64,000 nucleotides of DNA from Sorex araneus (GCF_027595985.1 NC_073303.1:331997179-332061178), one strand, 5' to 3'. Positions 40,640-54,256 are shown, counted from the stretch's first letter. Notes: a model not told the origin generated them from the letters alone. A program made the numbers and translations.

Positions 40640-43010
40640 TTTTTTAAAAAAATGACTCTGAAGCTTAAGAAAGTCCCATACGTAATAAAATTACCGTCAC
40701 CTGAGAAAACCGTTACTAATAATTTCCTTTATTAAACACCTTACATTGTATCAAGCACCCTGAAAGGCATTTATAAAAATCTTATTTCATCCACTCAATT
40801 CTCTGATTTGACTCTTTCCAACTCTATCTTGTAGGGAAATAATAGGAGGAATAGAAAAATTAGTTAATTTGCTGAATATCACAGAACTGTAAGATTTTTA
40901 TTAAAGAATCCCAGTTAATCAGAATTCTACCTAACCCAGATCTTCTAGTGCTTTCCATTATATAATTACCTTAAACATAAAAACAAAAGCATGTAAAAAC
41001 ACTATTTTGATGACTGAATTATCTTGCTTTTCTGTGTAATTTCATTTTGTTTTGCTAATTAAGAGTGAAGTTAAATAAGCAAACTTATTCAGCATTACGG
41101 GACCCATAATGGTGCTTTGAATGCATTGTAGAGGCATTTGTACCATAAGTGTTTGTTGAATAGTACTTGCTAATTCTACTCATTTTGCTAATTTGCCCAT
41201 ATATTTTAATTTCTGGAAAAGTTGGCCACAGCTGTTAAAAACAGAACAATGGGCATATTTTCAAAGTCTAGTAAATCAAAACAACATGGGCACATGCTAG
41301 AGATTAAATGGGATCATTTACATATATGGCATTCTGAAAAAAAAAAAGGAGTTGCTTTTTTTTTAAGCGCAGAAAAAGGAATGTAACCTATTTCTTGCAA
41401 GGGCATATGAGTGGATCTCATATTCTCACACATGGCTTTGTTTTCAAATTCTTGAAAGTGTAGAAATTCTTTTAATTTAAAGGTGAGCCCATGGCAAATC
41501 AGGAACAGCTGTAGAAAGCTGCGGAGGAACCGGGTGCGATAGCCACTTTTTCAGTTTGCGACACCACCCCGGGGAGAGCTGACCCTTCGCTCACCACCGT
41601 TGTAAGTTATCAAAGAGGGGCACCGTCTCCCGTTACTACAAATGAGATGTTTCCATGGAATGAATTGTTTCATGAGCTGGTCCTGCTAGAAGAATGTTGA
41701 GTGTAGAGAGGAACTCAGGCAATCTATTAGTTAAAAGAGAGACTTCAGGCTGTCCAAGAAAGAAGATTCAGAAAAAGTTTCAACCCAGCAGATTAGATAG
41801 TAAGAGTTGGGAAACAGCCATATCTAAACACGCTATCTGAGGGACCTGGCAAAACATATCTCTATGACTTTCTCCGAGGTCATGCAGAGTTTAAGTGATT
41901 TTCACTACCCCACATTCCAACATGTCCTTCTCTATCGATTCATTTCCCATGGTAGTTCATCATTCTATATTTATGGCATTTTTATTAGGTAACAGTCTCT
42001 CATTTCTTCTAACTGTGCTGCTGCACATTTTTGGAAACATTTCTCTTGGTCACTGTCAGGAACTGTGGGGGTCTCATGAGTGCTGGCGAGGTGGAAAGTT
42101 TGAAAATTTGGTTGTCAAATGTGATAAAAATGGTCTTATTAGGAATTCTGCCCGCCAAGACCAGAAGACAGTAGCAGGGAGAGAATAAGCAGTTAATACC
42201 GTGTTGTGTTGTCAGCTGGTAAAATCTGTACATTAAAAGTAGGCTAAGCTGGAGTGATCGGCTTTAATAACCTTAAATAGCATAGGAGGTTCTTCCCTTC
42301 CTTAGCACTGGTTAACTGGACCCATCAGGAACGTAGATTAAAATCAACAGCTCATCTGTAGTTTCCTACTAGGCCAAATTTGAGGAATTTTGCTAAGAAT
42401 GCCACGAGCTGCCAGAGCATTGATGCATGCATGGCAGAGTGATTCTTTCTCTGCTTTTCTGTTGTTTTTGCCAAGATTTTTGTAGGGTTGGGTTGTCTCT
42501 TTGCAACTACTTCCTCTTCCTGAGTGTTTCAAGAAAGAGAGAAGCAATGGATTGAAATGATTTGGAGTTTTGCTGGCAGTCTCTGAAAATGAAAAGTGTT
42601 TCATTTTCCCAGAAAGATGCAAGGAGTGGCCTTGGTTCTGTCCACGCAAGAGAGACTGCACATTCCTGGAACTTGCTTGTCTGATAAAAGCCGCTTCCTC
42701 TGGCTCTGATATTATCCTTCACCTATCACTCACACAAGCGCTCAAGTGCTGCCCTCTGCAGGCACCTCTGCCACTATCTGAACGTGTCATGGAGTAAACC
42801 TCATGGAGACCTGGAGTGAGCCGCTCTGAAAGGATTAGCTGCCATTTGACTCTGGCTCAGTATTGCTGGGAAGGAATGTGGCCCTACTGTCCAAAAAACA
42901 TCCAGCTTTTGAAAGTAACACCTTTGCAGTCTTGCATGAAATTCCTTACTCCTCCTCTTCTTCCTCGTGTCTCCTTCTTCTCTTTCTCCTTCTTCTTCTC
43001 TGTCTGTGGG
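40640..43010. other. Intergenic; no gene recognised
   Basis: AT-rich unique sequence with one CpG-containing block at 41521-41632, listed separately. Confidence 0.4.
41521..41632. other. CpG-rich block of unknown nature
   Basis: Nine CpG dinucleotides in about 112 bases (gcggaggaaccgggtgcgat; tttgcgacaccaccccgggg; caccgtctcccg), within DNA nearly free of CpG. No match to the shrew SINEs. It could be a regulatory element, a non-coding first exon or an unrecognised young repeat. Confidence 0.35.
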
Positions 43011-43011
43011 A

Positions 43012-43165
43012 GGTGTCACACATGGCAATGCTCAGGGCTTACTACTAGCTCTGTGCTCAGGGGTCACTCCTGGTGGGGCTTGGGGAACCAACTATATTGG
43101 GTGCTGAGGATTGAACCCCGGTCAACCCCATGCAAGGCAAGGACACGTACAATCTCTCCAGCCCT
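43012..43165 (-). repeat. Shrew SINE
   Basis: Antisense copy (aatgctcagggcttactact ... caatctctccagccc). Confidence 0.85.
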
Positions 43166-43892
43166 TCAAAATTCCCACTTTTTCAATCTTGGCAGTCTAA
43201 CACAATTAAAAACAAACAAAACAAAAAGCGTTGTGATGGCAGGACATTTCACGTGGATAATGCCTTGTGAGAATTAGAAAAAGGTGCCCCTCTGAGGAGA
43301 CAAAGCAGGGAATGAAAAGCAGACAGTGCCGAGGTGCCAGGTAAAAGGTACCGCTGAGCGGGGGTTCTCTGGGCCAGGAGCTGGATTTAAGGAGGGTCTT
43401 GGCTGGATTTCAGCTTCCCTTGGCTGCTGACTGGGGACTTTGGGGTCATCCTGCACAGCTGCAGACAGCCCTCATATAGCTGCCAGAGTCAGTAAAAGTC
43501 AGATTCTGCATTGGGGCCTGAACTCACAAACTCTGGATGATGGAAGAGGTGGCCAGAGAGTGAAGAAGCCAACGCAAATTTCAAGGCTCCCTACTAAGGG
43601 GCCATAACATCTAAAGATATTTCCTTCCTTCACTGTGTCCCAACCCCGCTCTCAGTAGCCCTGCAAGGTGAATGTTGGATCGCTCGGTAGATAGAGATCT
43701 TTCTTCGGAGATCATTGCATTTTATAGATGAGGACATGTTTATTCTTCTGCTTTATCACTTTGTGATACACTTCACCTATTATTAATTTTAATATTTCTC
43801 CTTTACTGATATACTATAGAATTATATCTTTCCTTTCCTTTCCTTCTTATAAGCCATGAGAAATTACTTGAATTCTCCATTCCCGTTTTCTT

Positions 43893-44055
43893 TTTTGTTT
43901 GTTTGGTTTTTGGACCACACCTGGATTACTCCTGGCTTTGTACTCAGGGCTCACTTCTGGTGGTGCTTGGAGGTCCAGATGGGGTGCTGAAGATCCAATT
44001 GAGACCGTCTGTAAGGCATGGATTTAACCCTTGCACTACTCCCCTGCTCCTGGAT
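43893..44055 (-). repeat. Older shrew SINE
   Basis: Antisense copy (tttttggaccacacctggat ... gcactactcccctgctcc). Confidence 0.75.
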
Positions 44056-44779
44056 TTTCTTATATAAAATGAAGATAATGACAGAATGGGTAGAAGCTCC
44101 CACAACAGTTAATATTTTCTATAAGGAATCATCATCAAATTTAGTAATGCTATATACTTACATAGGAAACATAATTTTGATTGATTATTGAAATTATAAT
44201 GAAATCTTATTCTGAAGATTCCCTCTCTAAATGCATTATATTTCATTTTACATCCATGAAACTAGAGAAAAAATGAGATGCTGATATGGCATTGAATGGC
44301 CTGAAATATCTGTAGCACTTTGGCAAAATGTTCATTCAACCCATGTATCTGTACTTTATAATAGAAACACAAGATTTAGGCCATGTAGTTTGTCTTTTGG
44401 CAGGATTGGTTATTGAAAGCCCTTCCTGATACCAAGTTGAAGTCTCTTTGCTTTCTTATATCCTCTCAATGAAATCCCTGCAGCACCTGTGGAGCAAGTT
44501 TTTCTTTTCTTTTTTCTTTTGAGCCTATATGTTTTCCAAATATTTTATTTTTAGGTGAAACAGCCCAAGCTCAGCTAAATCACTTCTCTTCAGTTATGGT
44601 ATTGCATCCCTTCATCTTATCTCACTGCTTGCAACAGTCCTGCATTTCTGTAAGATGTAAAACTCAAAAGTGATCACATTTCTCCAGATCATAGAGACCC
44701 ATCTCCTTATTTGAATTATACTTTTACATGTAGTCAGGAGTATATTTATTTTTATTTTGGTTCAGTTGTCATTCTAACA

Positions 44780-45890
44780 GTATAAGCACACTTCCTAAAG
44801 TGCTAAAAGAAAATAATTTTTAACCTAGATTCCTATATTCAGTGTAAATGTCCTTTAGGAGTGAAGGAATAAATGAAGTTATTCTCAGAAGAAAGAAAAC
44901 TAAAAAATTACTGAAAAAATACAATGAGACATACTAAAGATAAATCAAGATAGAATGATTTAAAAATCATTGTAGCCAATATTGAGGCAGAAAGAAAACC
45001 TCAGGAAAACAAAAAATGGTTAGACTAAAGAGGTAGAAAATATTCAGAGCCATGAAATAAGCCTCAACAAATTGGAAAAAATTGAAGTTGTATGAATGTG
45101 CTCTGACAGTAAAATCAAATGAAAGATCAGCAATAAAAAGATAACAGGGAAATCTAAGTACTTGCAAACCAAGCAGATTTCTAAATAATAGAAAGGCCAA
45201 AGAAGAGGTGTCATGAAAGATTCAAAAATTATATAGAACTAAATGAATATTTAAAAACAATATATCAAAATTTGTGGTTCGTAGCTAAAGGTATATAGCT
45301 AAAGGGCTGAAGCAATAGCACAGAGGTAGGGCATTCGCCTTGCACGTGGCCGGCCGACCTGGGTTTGATTCCTCCGCCCCTCTCAGAGAGCACAGCAAGC
45401 TATCAAGAGTATTCCGCCCTCACTGCAGAGCCTGGCAAACTACCTGTGGTGTATCCGATAAACAGTAACAACAAGTCTCACAGTGGAGACGTTACTGGTA
45501 CCTGCTCAAGCAAATCGATGAGAAACGGGATGACAGTGACAGTGACAGTGACAGCTAAAGGTATGTTCAAGTAATGTAAGCTTCCATTTCAAGAAATGTA
45601 GGAAGAAAAAGCAAAGAAGAGTGACAGATAGGCAGAGAGTCAGATACAGAACATAAATGATCACTATCAGGAATTAAAAAAGGAGTATCAGTAAAGACAA
45701 TGCAGATATCAAAGAAGATAAGTAGGGCATACTACCATAGCACTAAACAAATGAATGTTACACTTCAGAAGAAATGGACCAGTTTCTCTTATAAACCAAC
45801 AACCACTACTATAATTTACTTACTATGCAATAGATGACTTGAATAACCAATAACTACTAAGAAAACTGCATATACAATTAAAACTTCCCC
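44780..45890 (+). mobile_element. Old LINE-1 ORF2 fragment, split by a SINE
   Basis: Text such as caagcagatttctaaataat, agaactaaatgaatatttaa and tatatcaaaatttgtggttc corresponds to the middle of L1 ORF2. Highly decayed. Confidence 0.7.
45304..45550 (+). repeat. Second shrew SINE family (short form)
   Basis: Sense copy inserted in old L1. Flanks share agctaaagg(tat). Ends with repeated gacagtgacagtgaca. Confidence 0.9.
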
Positions 45891-46264
45891 AGAAGCATCA
45901 TTATTATTTTTGCATGTTTTTATTATTAGCAATGTTATTTTTGTAAGGAAAATACTCTACTCAGACTCACTAAAAGACTGAGACTGAATAATAGAACTGC
46001 AGGATACTCTTCCCTGGCACTCACCTGACCACAACAACACAGTATACTAACGAGGGCCACAGCTTTAAAAATCATCACGCCTCAAACCCTATTTTGGGAG
46101 TCTCTAGGGAAATCCAAATGCAGCAGGGCAACAAAAACAAGAATACCTCAGGAAATTTTAGCTTCCGACACCACAGCTATAGCAAGCACATATCACTTAA
46201 CTTCAAGCTGGTAAAACATAAAAACCTCACACATCAAGGCAAATTTTCTCAGCTTTGTGTATTA

Positions 46265-46790
46265 TATACTGGCACTCTGTATTACTGTATCACTGTCATC
46301 CCATTAATCATCGATTTGCTCAAGTGGGCGCCAGCAACGTCTCCATTCATCCTAGCCCTGAGATTTTAGCAGCCTCTCTTTACTCGTTCTTCCCAGCAGA
46401 GCCACATTGGAGGCTCTTTCAGGGTAAGGGGAATGAGACCCAACATTGTTACTGTATTTGGCATATTGAATATGCCATGGAGAGCTTGCCAGGCTCTGCC
46501 CTGCGAGCAGGATGCTCTTGGTACCTTGCCAGGTTCTCTGAGAGGGAGAACAAGGCTATAAGAGGTCACGCAGCTGCAAATGCTCTTCTGGGAGCATTGT
46601 TTTATAGTCTCTGGATCTTGGCCGTTGATGAGATTACACGGCAGGGTGGGAGTGGGGCAGTTTGTGGTTGTGGCTGCCAAGCTGCTGGAAAATGGGGGAA
46701 TCTGGGTGTAGGAGGCCCAGTCCCAATCCGAGCAGGCTTGGAGATCCCAGCCCCAGGTCCCACACACCTGGATTCCTCTGCCAGTTCTGA
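46265..46790 (-). repeat. Long composite shrew repeat, antisense
   Basis: ctgtatcactgtcatcccat, gagattttagcagcctctct, gagcttgccaggctctgccc, then a distal segment (ctggatcttggccgttgatg ... cctggattcctctgcc) shared with 1325-1800. Confidence 0.8.
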
Positions 46791-46799
46791 CAGTCTATA

Positions 46800-47440
46800 G
46801 GGAAAAAAATCATATCACCTCAAAAAGACAAAAAATAAAACCTCACAGTCTGAGAGATAAAAATGAAGATTAAACAAGACTCAGAAATGGCAGAAATTTG
46901 AAATAGCTAAGGTTAATATAAAAAAATGAACAAAAATTGGACAATGTGAAGAAATGCATTTATAAATGAAAACTGGAAACTCTAGGAAGGAACAAAAGGA
47001 AATACTAGAAATTAAAAAAAAACCATGGAACAGAAATGAAGAATGCCTTTGATGGACTCATTATTAGATAGAGCCAAGAAAAGAATCAGTGAGCTTGAAA
47101 TTATGTCAGTGGAAACTTCCAAAACTGAAACATGAAGAGAACAAATAATGAAAAAGAACAGAATGCAGAAGAATTGTGAAACAATTACAAAAGATATGAG
47201 ACACATAAGGAGAATACCAAGAAAGGAAGAGAGAGAGAAGAAACTGCAGAAATATTGGAGGTAATAGACATTCACTGTAGCTCTATTTACTATACATAGG
47301 ATATGGTCTGTATACATAATAGGATGTGGTCTGTAATACAATGGGACATTCAGCCACGGTGCAGAGGCCGTGAGTGGAAGAAGAAACGTTGCTTTCTGTT
47401 ATATCATGGGTAAATCTGGAGGGGATTCAGATCTATAAAG
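46800..47440 (+). mobile_element. Old L1/HAL1-like fragment
   Basis: Contains gaatcagtgagcttgaaatt, an ORF1-type coiled-coil phrase, and agctctatttactatacata, an L1 3'-type phrase. Confidence 0.5.
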
Positions 47441-47686
47441 AAAAGAAGAGCATTAGAAAATAAATAAGTGATTATAAAACAAAATACTTGGTTTTATTAT
47501 TTTAATTGAACAGATCAACAATTTGTTCAAAGTAACAAAAACATATTTTATTATTAAGGTTTTTGGGAATGAAATACTTTCGCACTCTGAAGTAGTAGTG
47601 TTGCAAGTAGATTTGAATTGGCTGTAAATGTATGTTGCAATGTGTAGGACAATTACTAAAAATTTATTTATTTATCTATTACTAAA

Positions 47687-47903
47687 GGGCTGGAGCAATA
47701 GCACAGCGTTTGGGCTTTCGCCTTTCACGTGGCCGACTCAAGTTTGATTCCTCCGCCCCTCTTGGAGAGCCCGGCAAGCTACCGAGAGTATCAAGCCCAT
47801 GAGGCAGAGCCTGGCAAGCTACCCGTGCGTATTGGATATGCCAAAAACAGTAACGATAAGTCTCTCAATGAGAGAAGTTACTGGTGCCCGCTCGAACAAA
47901 TCG
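47687..47903 (+). repeat. Second shrew SINE family (short form), with TSD
   Basis: TSD ATCTATTACTAAA at 47674-47686 and 47904-47916. Confidence 0.95.
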
Positions 47904-48003
47904 ATCTATTACTAAAAATGGAGTTATAATCTTCTCTACACCAGAGAAGACACTAAAAGAATGGAGACAAAGGAAAAAGAGCAGTCAGTAGAAAACTAAT
48001 ATG

Positions 48004-48184
48004 ACAGACCCCAAGCAATAGTACAGCGGGTAGGTTATTTGCCTTGCATGCGACCAACCCAGGTTCCATCCCAGGCATCCCATATAGTCCCCCTGAACAT
48101 TTCCAAGGAGTGATTCCTGAGTATAGATCCAGGAGTAACCCCTGGGCTTGCAGGGTGTGGCCCCCAAAACAAAAACAAATAAAC
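48004..48184 (+). repeat. Shrew SINE with TSD
   Basis: TSD GAAAACTAATATG at 47991-48003 and 48185-48197. Confidence 0.9.
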
Positions 48185-48344
48185 GGAAAACTAATATGGT
48201 GAATATTAATCAGCTATATCACTAATTACTTGAGAGCACATGATCTAACCTTATCAGTAAAAAGAGAGTGAATAAAAAGCAAGACTATGATGTCTATAAG
48301 AGACACACTTTAAAAATAAAGACACAGATTAAAAATAAAGAGAT

Positions 48345-49300
48345 GAGGGCCAACAGGTAGTACAGTAGGTAGGGTAGGATGATTGGCATCCCATACTTTT
48401 TTTTTTTTCACTTTATTTAAACATCACATTTAAAAAGTTGTTCATAATACAGTTGGTACGGGGTTTTGATGTTCCAACACCAATCCCACCACCTGAGTGA
48501 CCCTCCTTCTAACATTGTGTCCATTTTCCCAACCACCCCCCATGCCTTCCCTTTTAGCAGGCACACAATAATTTGTTTTATGTTACTTGTTACAACCAAA
48601 TGGCTAAAGGAATTTCAAAATTACTTCAGTAACAGAAAATTTGTGAAAACTGTTATATTTCACTACAGGGTTTTAAAGTCTTTGAGAATTAACTAAGCTA
48701 TTTGTTGCTAGTTGAGCCTTCTGTGTTATTGTTTTGTTATTGTTGTTGTTGAGTTTAGTTGGCTTCTACATTACTTTCTCATCTAATTTGGTGTGCTCCT
48801 ATTGGGACTTCATACTGTGGAATTTGGAGGTGCCAGAAACTTCAGAATCTGTAGAATTGGGATGAGTATGCAGCAGCAGTGGCTTTCGCAGGGCACGGAC
48901 ATGGCCCACCTCCCTCCAAGGCCACCTCAGAGTTTTTAGAGGTGGGCTCATAAATGTCAGCGGCTTGCCCTGCATCTGCTTGGAGATTTAGGCTGTGAAT
49001 CTGAAGAGCAGGGCTAGTGGATAAGTTGACAGGGTAGCAGCTATGGGATGTGGCTGTGGTAACTGGAGCTTCTGGAAGCAAAGGGTGCGTTGGGGAGCTA
49101 TGGGGGGAGGCTGCTCACCCCCAACTTGAGAAGACCCCCGAGTTCTCAGCTCCACACTAGGGTATCTGGATTTATGCGATTTGGTGTCTCTGCAGAGATT
49201 CTAATTGAAGCTGTGAAATTAGGCCATAGGCTTCACATGGTTTTTTTGAGCACAGAGGCAGGAGTAATCCCTGAGCACCATCTGGGGTGGCACAAAAAAC
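48345..49300 (+). repeat. SINE split by an antisense LINE-1
   Basis: SINE 5' half to 'ggcatcccata' (about 48395) and 3' half from 'tgagcacagaggcaggag' (about 49245). The L1 lies between. Confidence 0.65.
48397..49235 (-). mobile_element. LINE-1 3' UTR inserted in a SINE
   Basis: T run, then reverse L1 3' end (gttcataatacagttggtac; gttccaacaccaatcccacc). The minus-strand tail faces left. Confidence 0.75.
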
Positions 49301-49814
49301 AAAATAATAATAGTAATAATAATAATAAAATGAAAGCAAAGAGATGTATGAAGAGTTACCAGACCAACACCAACTAAAAGAAAACAGTAGTTACATTCAT
49401 TTTAGACAACGCCAACTTCAGATCAAGGAAAGTCGACGGGGAATAAAAAGGCAATAAAAGTGCAAGAATAGAGGAATCCACTATTATAGCTTAAGACTTA
49501 AACACCTCTTTGACAGAAATGATCAGATCCAATAGGTAGAATTCTGGACACAGTAGTACATAGTTGAATTCAATAGCATCCTCAGTCAACCAGATGGGAT
49601 TAACATCCGGGGACTACAGATGATAACGGGGCCTAACACATTCTTCTCACTCACAGAGATTCACATGGAACATATATCATACCTTCACACATCTAACAGA
49701 ATATAAATCACATAAAGTTTGCTTTCCAGACCACAAAGGAATTAAATTAGGAAAGATAACAGTAAAAGAGATGGAAAATCACAATATATTAGGAGTTTAA
49801 GCAAAGTATTTCTT

Positions 49815-49980
49815 TTTTTGTCTGACTGGTTTTTGGGTCACACTCAGCTGTGCTCAGGGAATACCCTGGCCCTAGTTCAGGGATCATCCTTGGTGGGCTA
49901 GGGAGACCATAGGGGGTGCTGGGGATTAGAACCAGGTTGGCCACAAGACAAGTGCCCTCCCTGCTGTGCACCAGTCTCTA
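49815..49980 (-). repeat. Older shrew SINE
   Basis: Antisense copy (tttttgggtcacactcagct ... caagtgccctccctgctgtg). Confidence 0.8.
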
Positions 49981-50429
49981 AATTAAAATTTTCTAGATAA
50001 CTGGGTCAAAGAAGACTCAGAACTTAAAATTGATTTGAAACATAAAAAAATGAAAATGTAGCCTTTCAAGCTCTATGGAATACAAGATAGATGTGCTTAG
50101 AGAAAATTTATAGGTAAAATACATTTTTAAAAAAAGCTATAAAATTAGTAATATTATCAGGTAGGTAACTTGCAAAATAAAAAAGCATCACATCAGTGAT
50201 CAAACAGAAGCTGGGCCGAAGGACCTAATTTAACTACATGAGGATGTAGTCCAGGTTCTCATATAACCCTCAGTTTACACCATAGCCTCTGCCTCAGCTC
50301 ATACCTGTGACACCATGGGGGAAAGGAGTTCCTTTGGACAAGCTGTTAGAGCAATAAGTGGGATGAAATTGGTTAAAGGATATGTCAGTTTGGTGTATGG
50401 ATTACAAATACATTATAGAACTATTAAAA

Positions 50430-51130
50430 AGAAGCGCAGACTTAGATTTCAGTCATACAGTATTCCAACACCCATCCCTCCACCAGTGTACATTTTCCAG
50501 CATCAGTGACCCTAGGTTCCCTCCCATCACCCTCCACCCCCACCCCTGCCTGCCCCCGTGGCAGGTACTTTTCTTCTCCCTCTGTCTCTCTTTCTGTCTA
50601 TCTCCCTCTCCTTTTGGACATTATGGTTTGCAACATTGGTACTGAAAGTTTATCAAGAATATTCCTTTACCTACTTTTAATACTCATATTCTGTTCAGCA
50701 TAATCATTCCCAGCTATTATGGTCATACTGGTCTCTTTTCTATCTTACCTACCCTCAGCCCCACACACTTGTAGTTAGTTCCAACCATTCTCACAGTGAT
50801 TCATTAAAAAATAAAAAAATATATATACATAAATTGCAACAAATTAATATATCATATCTAAACAGACAGTAAAATGACATTATTGAAAATTCAATGCAAA
50901 AAAGAAAAAGAAAGAAGAGCAAGAAAAAGAAAAACCCACCAAACAGGCAGAATTTGTTATTGTCGGGTCACTGACTTTGTGTGGGAAGAGAAGGTATTAT
51001 ACTTGAGTGTTCTGTGCTCATTTTGAGGGTAAAGGGGATTATTAATTAATAATAATAATTTTCATTATATTAACCAAGTAAAAGCAAGGCCATTACCTAA
51101 GAGGGGTATAGACTTTGGAATTCAGATGTC
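50430..51130 (-). mobile_element. LINE-1 3' UTR, antisense
   Basis: atttcagtcatacagtattc, caacacccatccctccacca and ggtttgcaacattggtactg are reverse L1 3' UTR phrases. A 135-codon minus-strand frame at 51659-51252 may be an upstream part of the same element; I cannot identify it. Confidence 0.75.
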
Positions 51131-51729
51131 TCAAGGATGAGGACCGAGGTCATCCCCCCAGGTAAGCCACCTACATAAGCAGGGGTGCTGAAGCTGTAGG
51201 AGGGTGGGGGATTGATGGAATTAGTGGAGGGAGCTGACTAGAGAGTACTGTTCATGGCCTTGAAGCTTCTATTGTGGTAATGGCTACAGTTTCATCTGAA
51301 AATTCCTCAGGAAGAGAGCTCCAACATGTAAGATTAGCTTCAATTAGTGTCTCCCAGACCTTCTGTCCAGCCAGTAGATTTAAATGCTGAGGGGGTGGTC
51401 TGTCGAAGTTGTGGGACGTTGCATGCATCTCCCTGCACTTTGGCTGCTGTGAGTGCTGACAATTTGTCCCAATTTGGAATACCTCCACAGGGTTATATTC
51501 CCATGAAATCAACAGAGGACTTAGTTGAGACTGCATTATGTCCAACATCTCTCTACTTATTGATGGTTTCTTTTCCCTCTCTACCCATTTGGTCCAGAGA
51601 ACCAACTGGAATAAACTTCCTGCATCTATAAATCTCTGACTCAGTCTGAATCTTCCCATGGAAACTAACCTACAACAATTAGTTGAACTAAGCTCTTCCT
51701 TGATCTTATTTTACAAGGTATCTTAATAT

Positions 51730-51882
51730 CCCGCATGGCAGAGCCTGGCAAGCTACCCGGCGTATTCGATATACCAAAAACAGTAACAATAAGTCTCACA
51801 ATGGAGACGTTTATGGTGTCTGCTCGAACAAATCAATGTACAATGGTGTACAATGGGACAACAGTGCTACAGTGCTATCTTA
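51730..51882 (+). repeat. 5'-truncated second-family SINE with TSD
   Basis: Only the 3' half is present (gcagagcctggcaagctacc onward). TSD TATCTTAATAT at 51719-51729 and about 51883-51893. Confidence 0.9.
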
Positions 51883-51889
51883 ATATAAC

Positions 51890-54170
51890 TATGATGTTTT
51901 TAAGGAAGAAGAAATTTTGTTACTGTCCTCAGCTCGTTTGGAGGTTTTTCCTTTCTTGATCTAAATACAACCTTAATACTAATATATTTTCATCTTTGAC
52001 CCTATGATTAGTTTATCATATGGCACAAGCCTTCTATCAATAGAAAAGGCTTGTCAATATGGGGTTGTTTGGTATGTTTCCAACTTCATTACTGAAACCA
52101 TTTGTAATAGCCCAGTGAAATTTGTTTAGTTCTGAACCTTTACAACTGAGTTGTCTCGTCAGTAAACAAAAATAAATAGTCTTTGAAATTTTTGTTTTCT
52201 GCCTTTGTAAGACTAGGAGACTGCCTTTGTAAATGCCTGACCTAGTGACAATTTTGATCAACTTCTCTTACAATTCAGTAGTATGTCTGAACTTTGGTAG
52301 ACAGTCTCCACCCCACGCCCAATCTCCATGCCTCACTCTCTGGGCCAATTGACAAGCAAGACTGCTTTGCAAACTCTTTCTAAGCAGTAGGTGGGATTCA
52401 GAACTATTTTAGAGACACTCTTGCCTGTGCAGGATGGATTTTTGCCTTCAAAGCAACTTATTTGAGTTGTAGACTTTAAGATTGATTCCACAGGGATTGG
52501 ACTGCCTCACTGCTGAGTTTCACTTCTATCCTTCACTAAGCCAGAATTCAAGGTTGAACCCAGTCCAATTGGCTAAAGCTCTGACCCCTTCTTGTTTCTG
52601 CCAACTTTCCATGTTTCTGGTATTTCTACCTTGATCAATCTATAGATTCCTGGGCCAAGTCTTTAGTTAACAAGATGCCAGAAACTCTTGTTTTCTATAA
52701 TGCCACATTCCTCCACTAGCCTTCGGATCATACCCTTTTTGTTGTTGATGGTGCAAACTGCACTTTTATCCCCTAGACTGAACCTGAGTCTATAATAAGA
52801 CTTTGAACCCGAACTGTTTACATTTGGTTCTAGGTGGACACTTGCCCTATCTGAGTGACCAGCAGAATCATGTCTCACAGTGATTGCTCACATACCCCTC
52901 ATCACTTCAGTTAGTGCTCCTGTGTTAACAAATTTCTGCTAATGAGAATTACCTCCAAAGTTATTCTGCTGATTAGAGTTACCAATTTCCGAAGGCTGAA
53001 ATTTCTGGAAAAAATGAAAAAAATTACCAGAATTTCAGCAAGGTGTTAATGGACATTGTGTAATGACTTAATTTTAGTGGTGACCAAAATATCTTACCAG
53101 TTTTATAGTTTTGTTACATATTTTAAAAAAATTATGGTTAGGCCCTCCTCAGTAGATAAATATCTACCCATTATGATATTAATATTTTATGTTTTGTATA
53201 TATTCAAAGCTTATTTTATGGCAGAAAACAAACAGCATTAATACATGGCAAATCACAGTGAAGTTGTTTCCTTGGATTGTAAAGGAGTTACTTATATGCC
53301 AGACACTCTGGCACCAACTACATGCCTGAAAGAGACAAATAAAGTATCAAGAACCAATATGTTTTAAGAATTAACAGATTGATATTGGCTCATAATAAAG
53401 CAGTAATAAAATAACTAAGCTTTTATTTTAAGTAGCCTATTTGCTAAAATATTAGTTGGTCTTTCCAAGGACAAATAAGTAACTTAGAATGCATTGTCTT
53501 TTTGTAATTTCCTAAACTAAGTTCTTATACTTATATTTACTCATAATCATTACTTAGCTAATCTATTAAGCAAATAATACTTAATACTTTCCTTGAGCCA
53601 GTATTACATTTTATTTTTATTTTGTAGCCCAAGAATACAATCAGGTCTTGGATAATCATGGGAGGAAGATAATTTACACACAGCTGAAGAATCATTTACA
53701 TCTGAGACATCAGAGAGTAGCTGAAGTTCCAAACACACTAGCACCCGCAGGCCAGCTCATACTTTAGAAGGTGTTCTTCTTGTGCCCAGTTACTTGTCCA
53801 GCTGTTTTCTTTCAAACCTATATTAAGTGAAAAGCAAGAGCAAGGCAATCTGCAGATTGATTCTACCTCATCTTGCTAGAACAGTGACTTGAATTTAAGG
53901 AATAATATCTGAAGCAAAATTTTAAAGAAGCAACGAGAGAACCAGGCTTTGATGATCAGAAACCATTTAACCATTTAATCTAAAGAATGTGCACCCAGGC
54001 AGGGAGGCGGTGGGGAGACTGGCACCCCGGGGCCTTTGATTCAAACCTAGGATTTGCTCTTGATAAATAAAACTCAGAACTCAGGTGAAAAGGATCTTTC
54101 ACATTCTCTAACTGTGCCTAGAGGTTTGTAAACAGTAAACAAACCGGAAGGGAAGAAGGTAGGGTGGCCA
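51890..54170. other. Downstream of CETN1; no gene recognised
   Basis: Unique AT-rich sequence; no exon, RNA or repeat I can support. Confidence 0.4.
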
Positions 54171-54177
54171 CTGTCCT

Positions 54178-54183
54178 TTTAAT
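54178..54183 (-). terminator. CETN1: Candidate polyadenylation signal of CETN1 (ATTAAA)
   Basis: ATTAAA on the gene strand lies about 75 bases after the CETN1 stop codon. It is the commonest variant of AATAAA. No upstream AATAAA was seen between it and the stop. Confidence 0.4.
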
Positions 54184-54256
54184 GTAAAGTCTTACAACAC
54201 AGAGGCCAGGAACCCCCGAGCCCCCCGGCTGGCTGCACGCGGTGGGCGCAGGGCCA

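Larger units (their letters stand above)
47920..50200 (+). mobile_element. Old LINE-1 ORF2 (endonuclease to mid part), multiply interrupted
   Basis: gatgtctataagagacacac and cagattaaaaataaagagat (about 48290-48345) and cacagagattcacatggaac, ccagaccacaaaggaattaa (about 49660-49750) are L1 ORF2 text in order. Interruptions: SINE 48004-48184, SINE 48345/49300 with an L1 inside it, SINE 49815-49980. Confidence 0.7.

Noticed and set aside
51252-51659. 135-codon minus-strand frame
   Set aside because: Adjacent to an antisense L1 3' UTR and possibly part of it; no family recognised, so not called as a gene.
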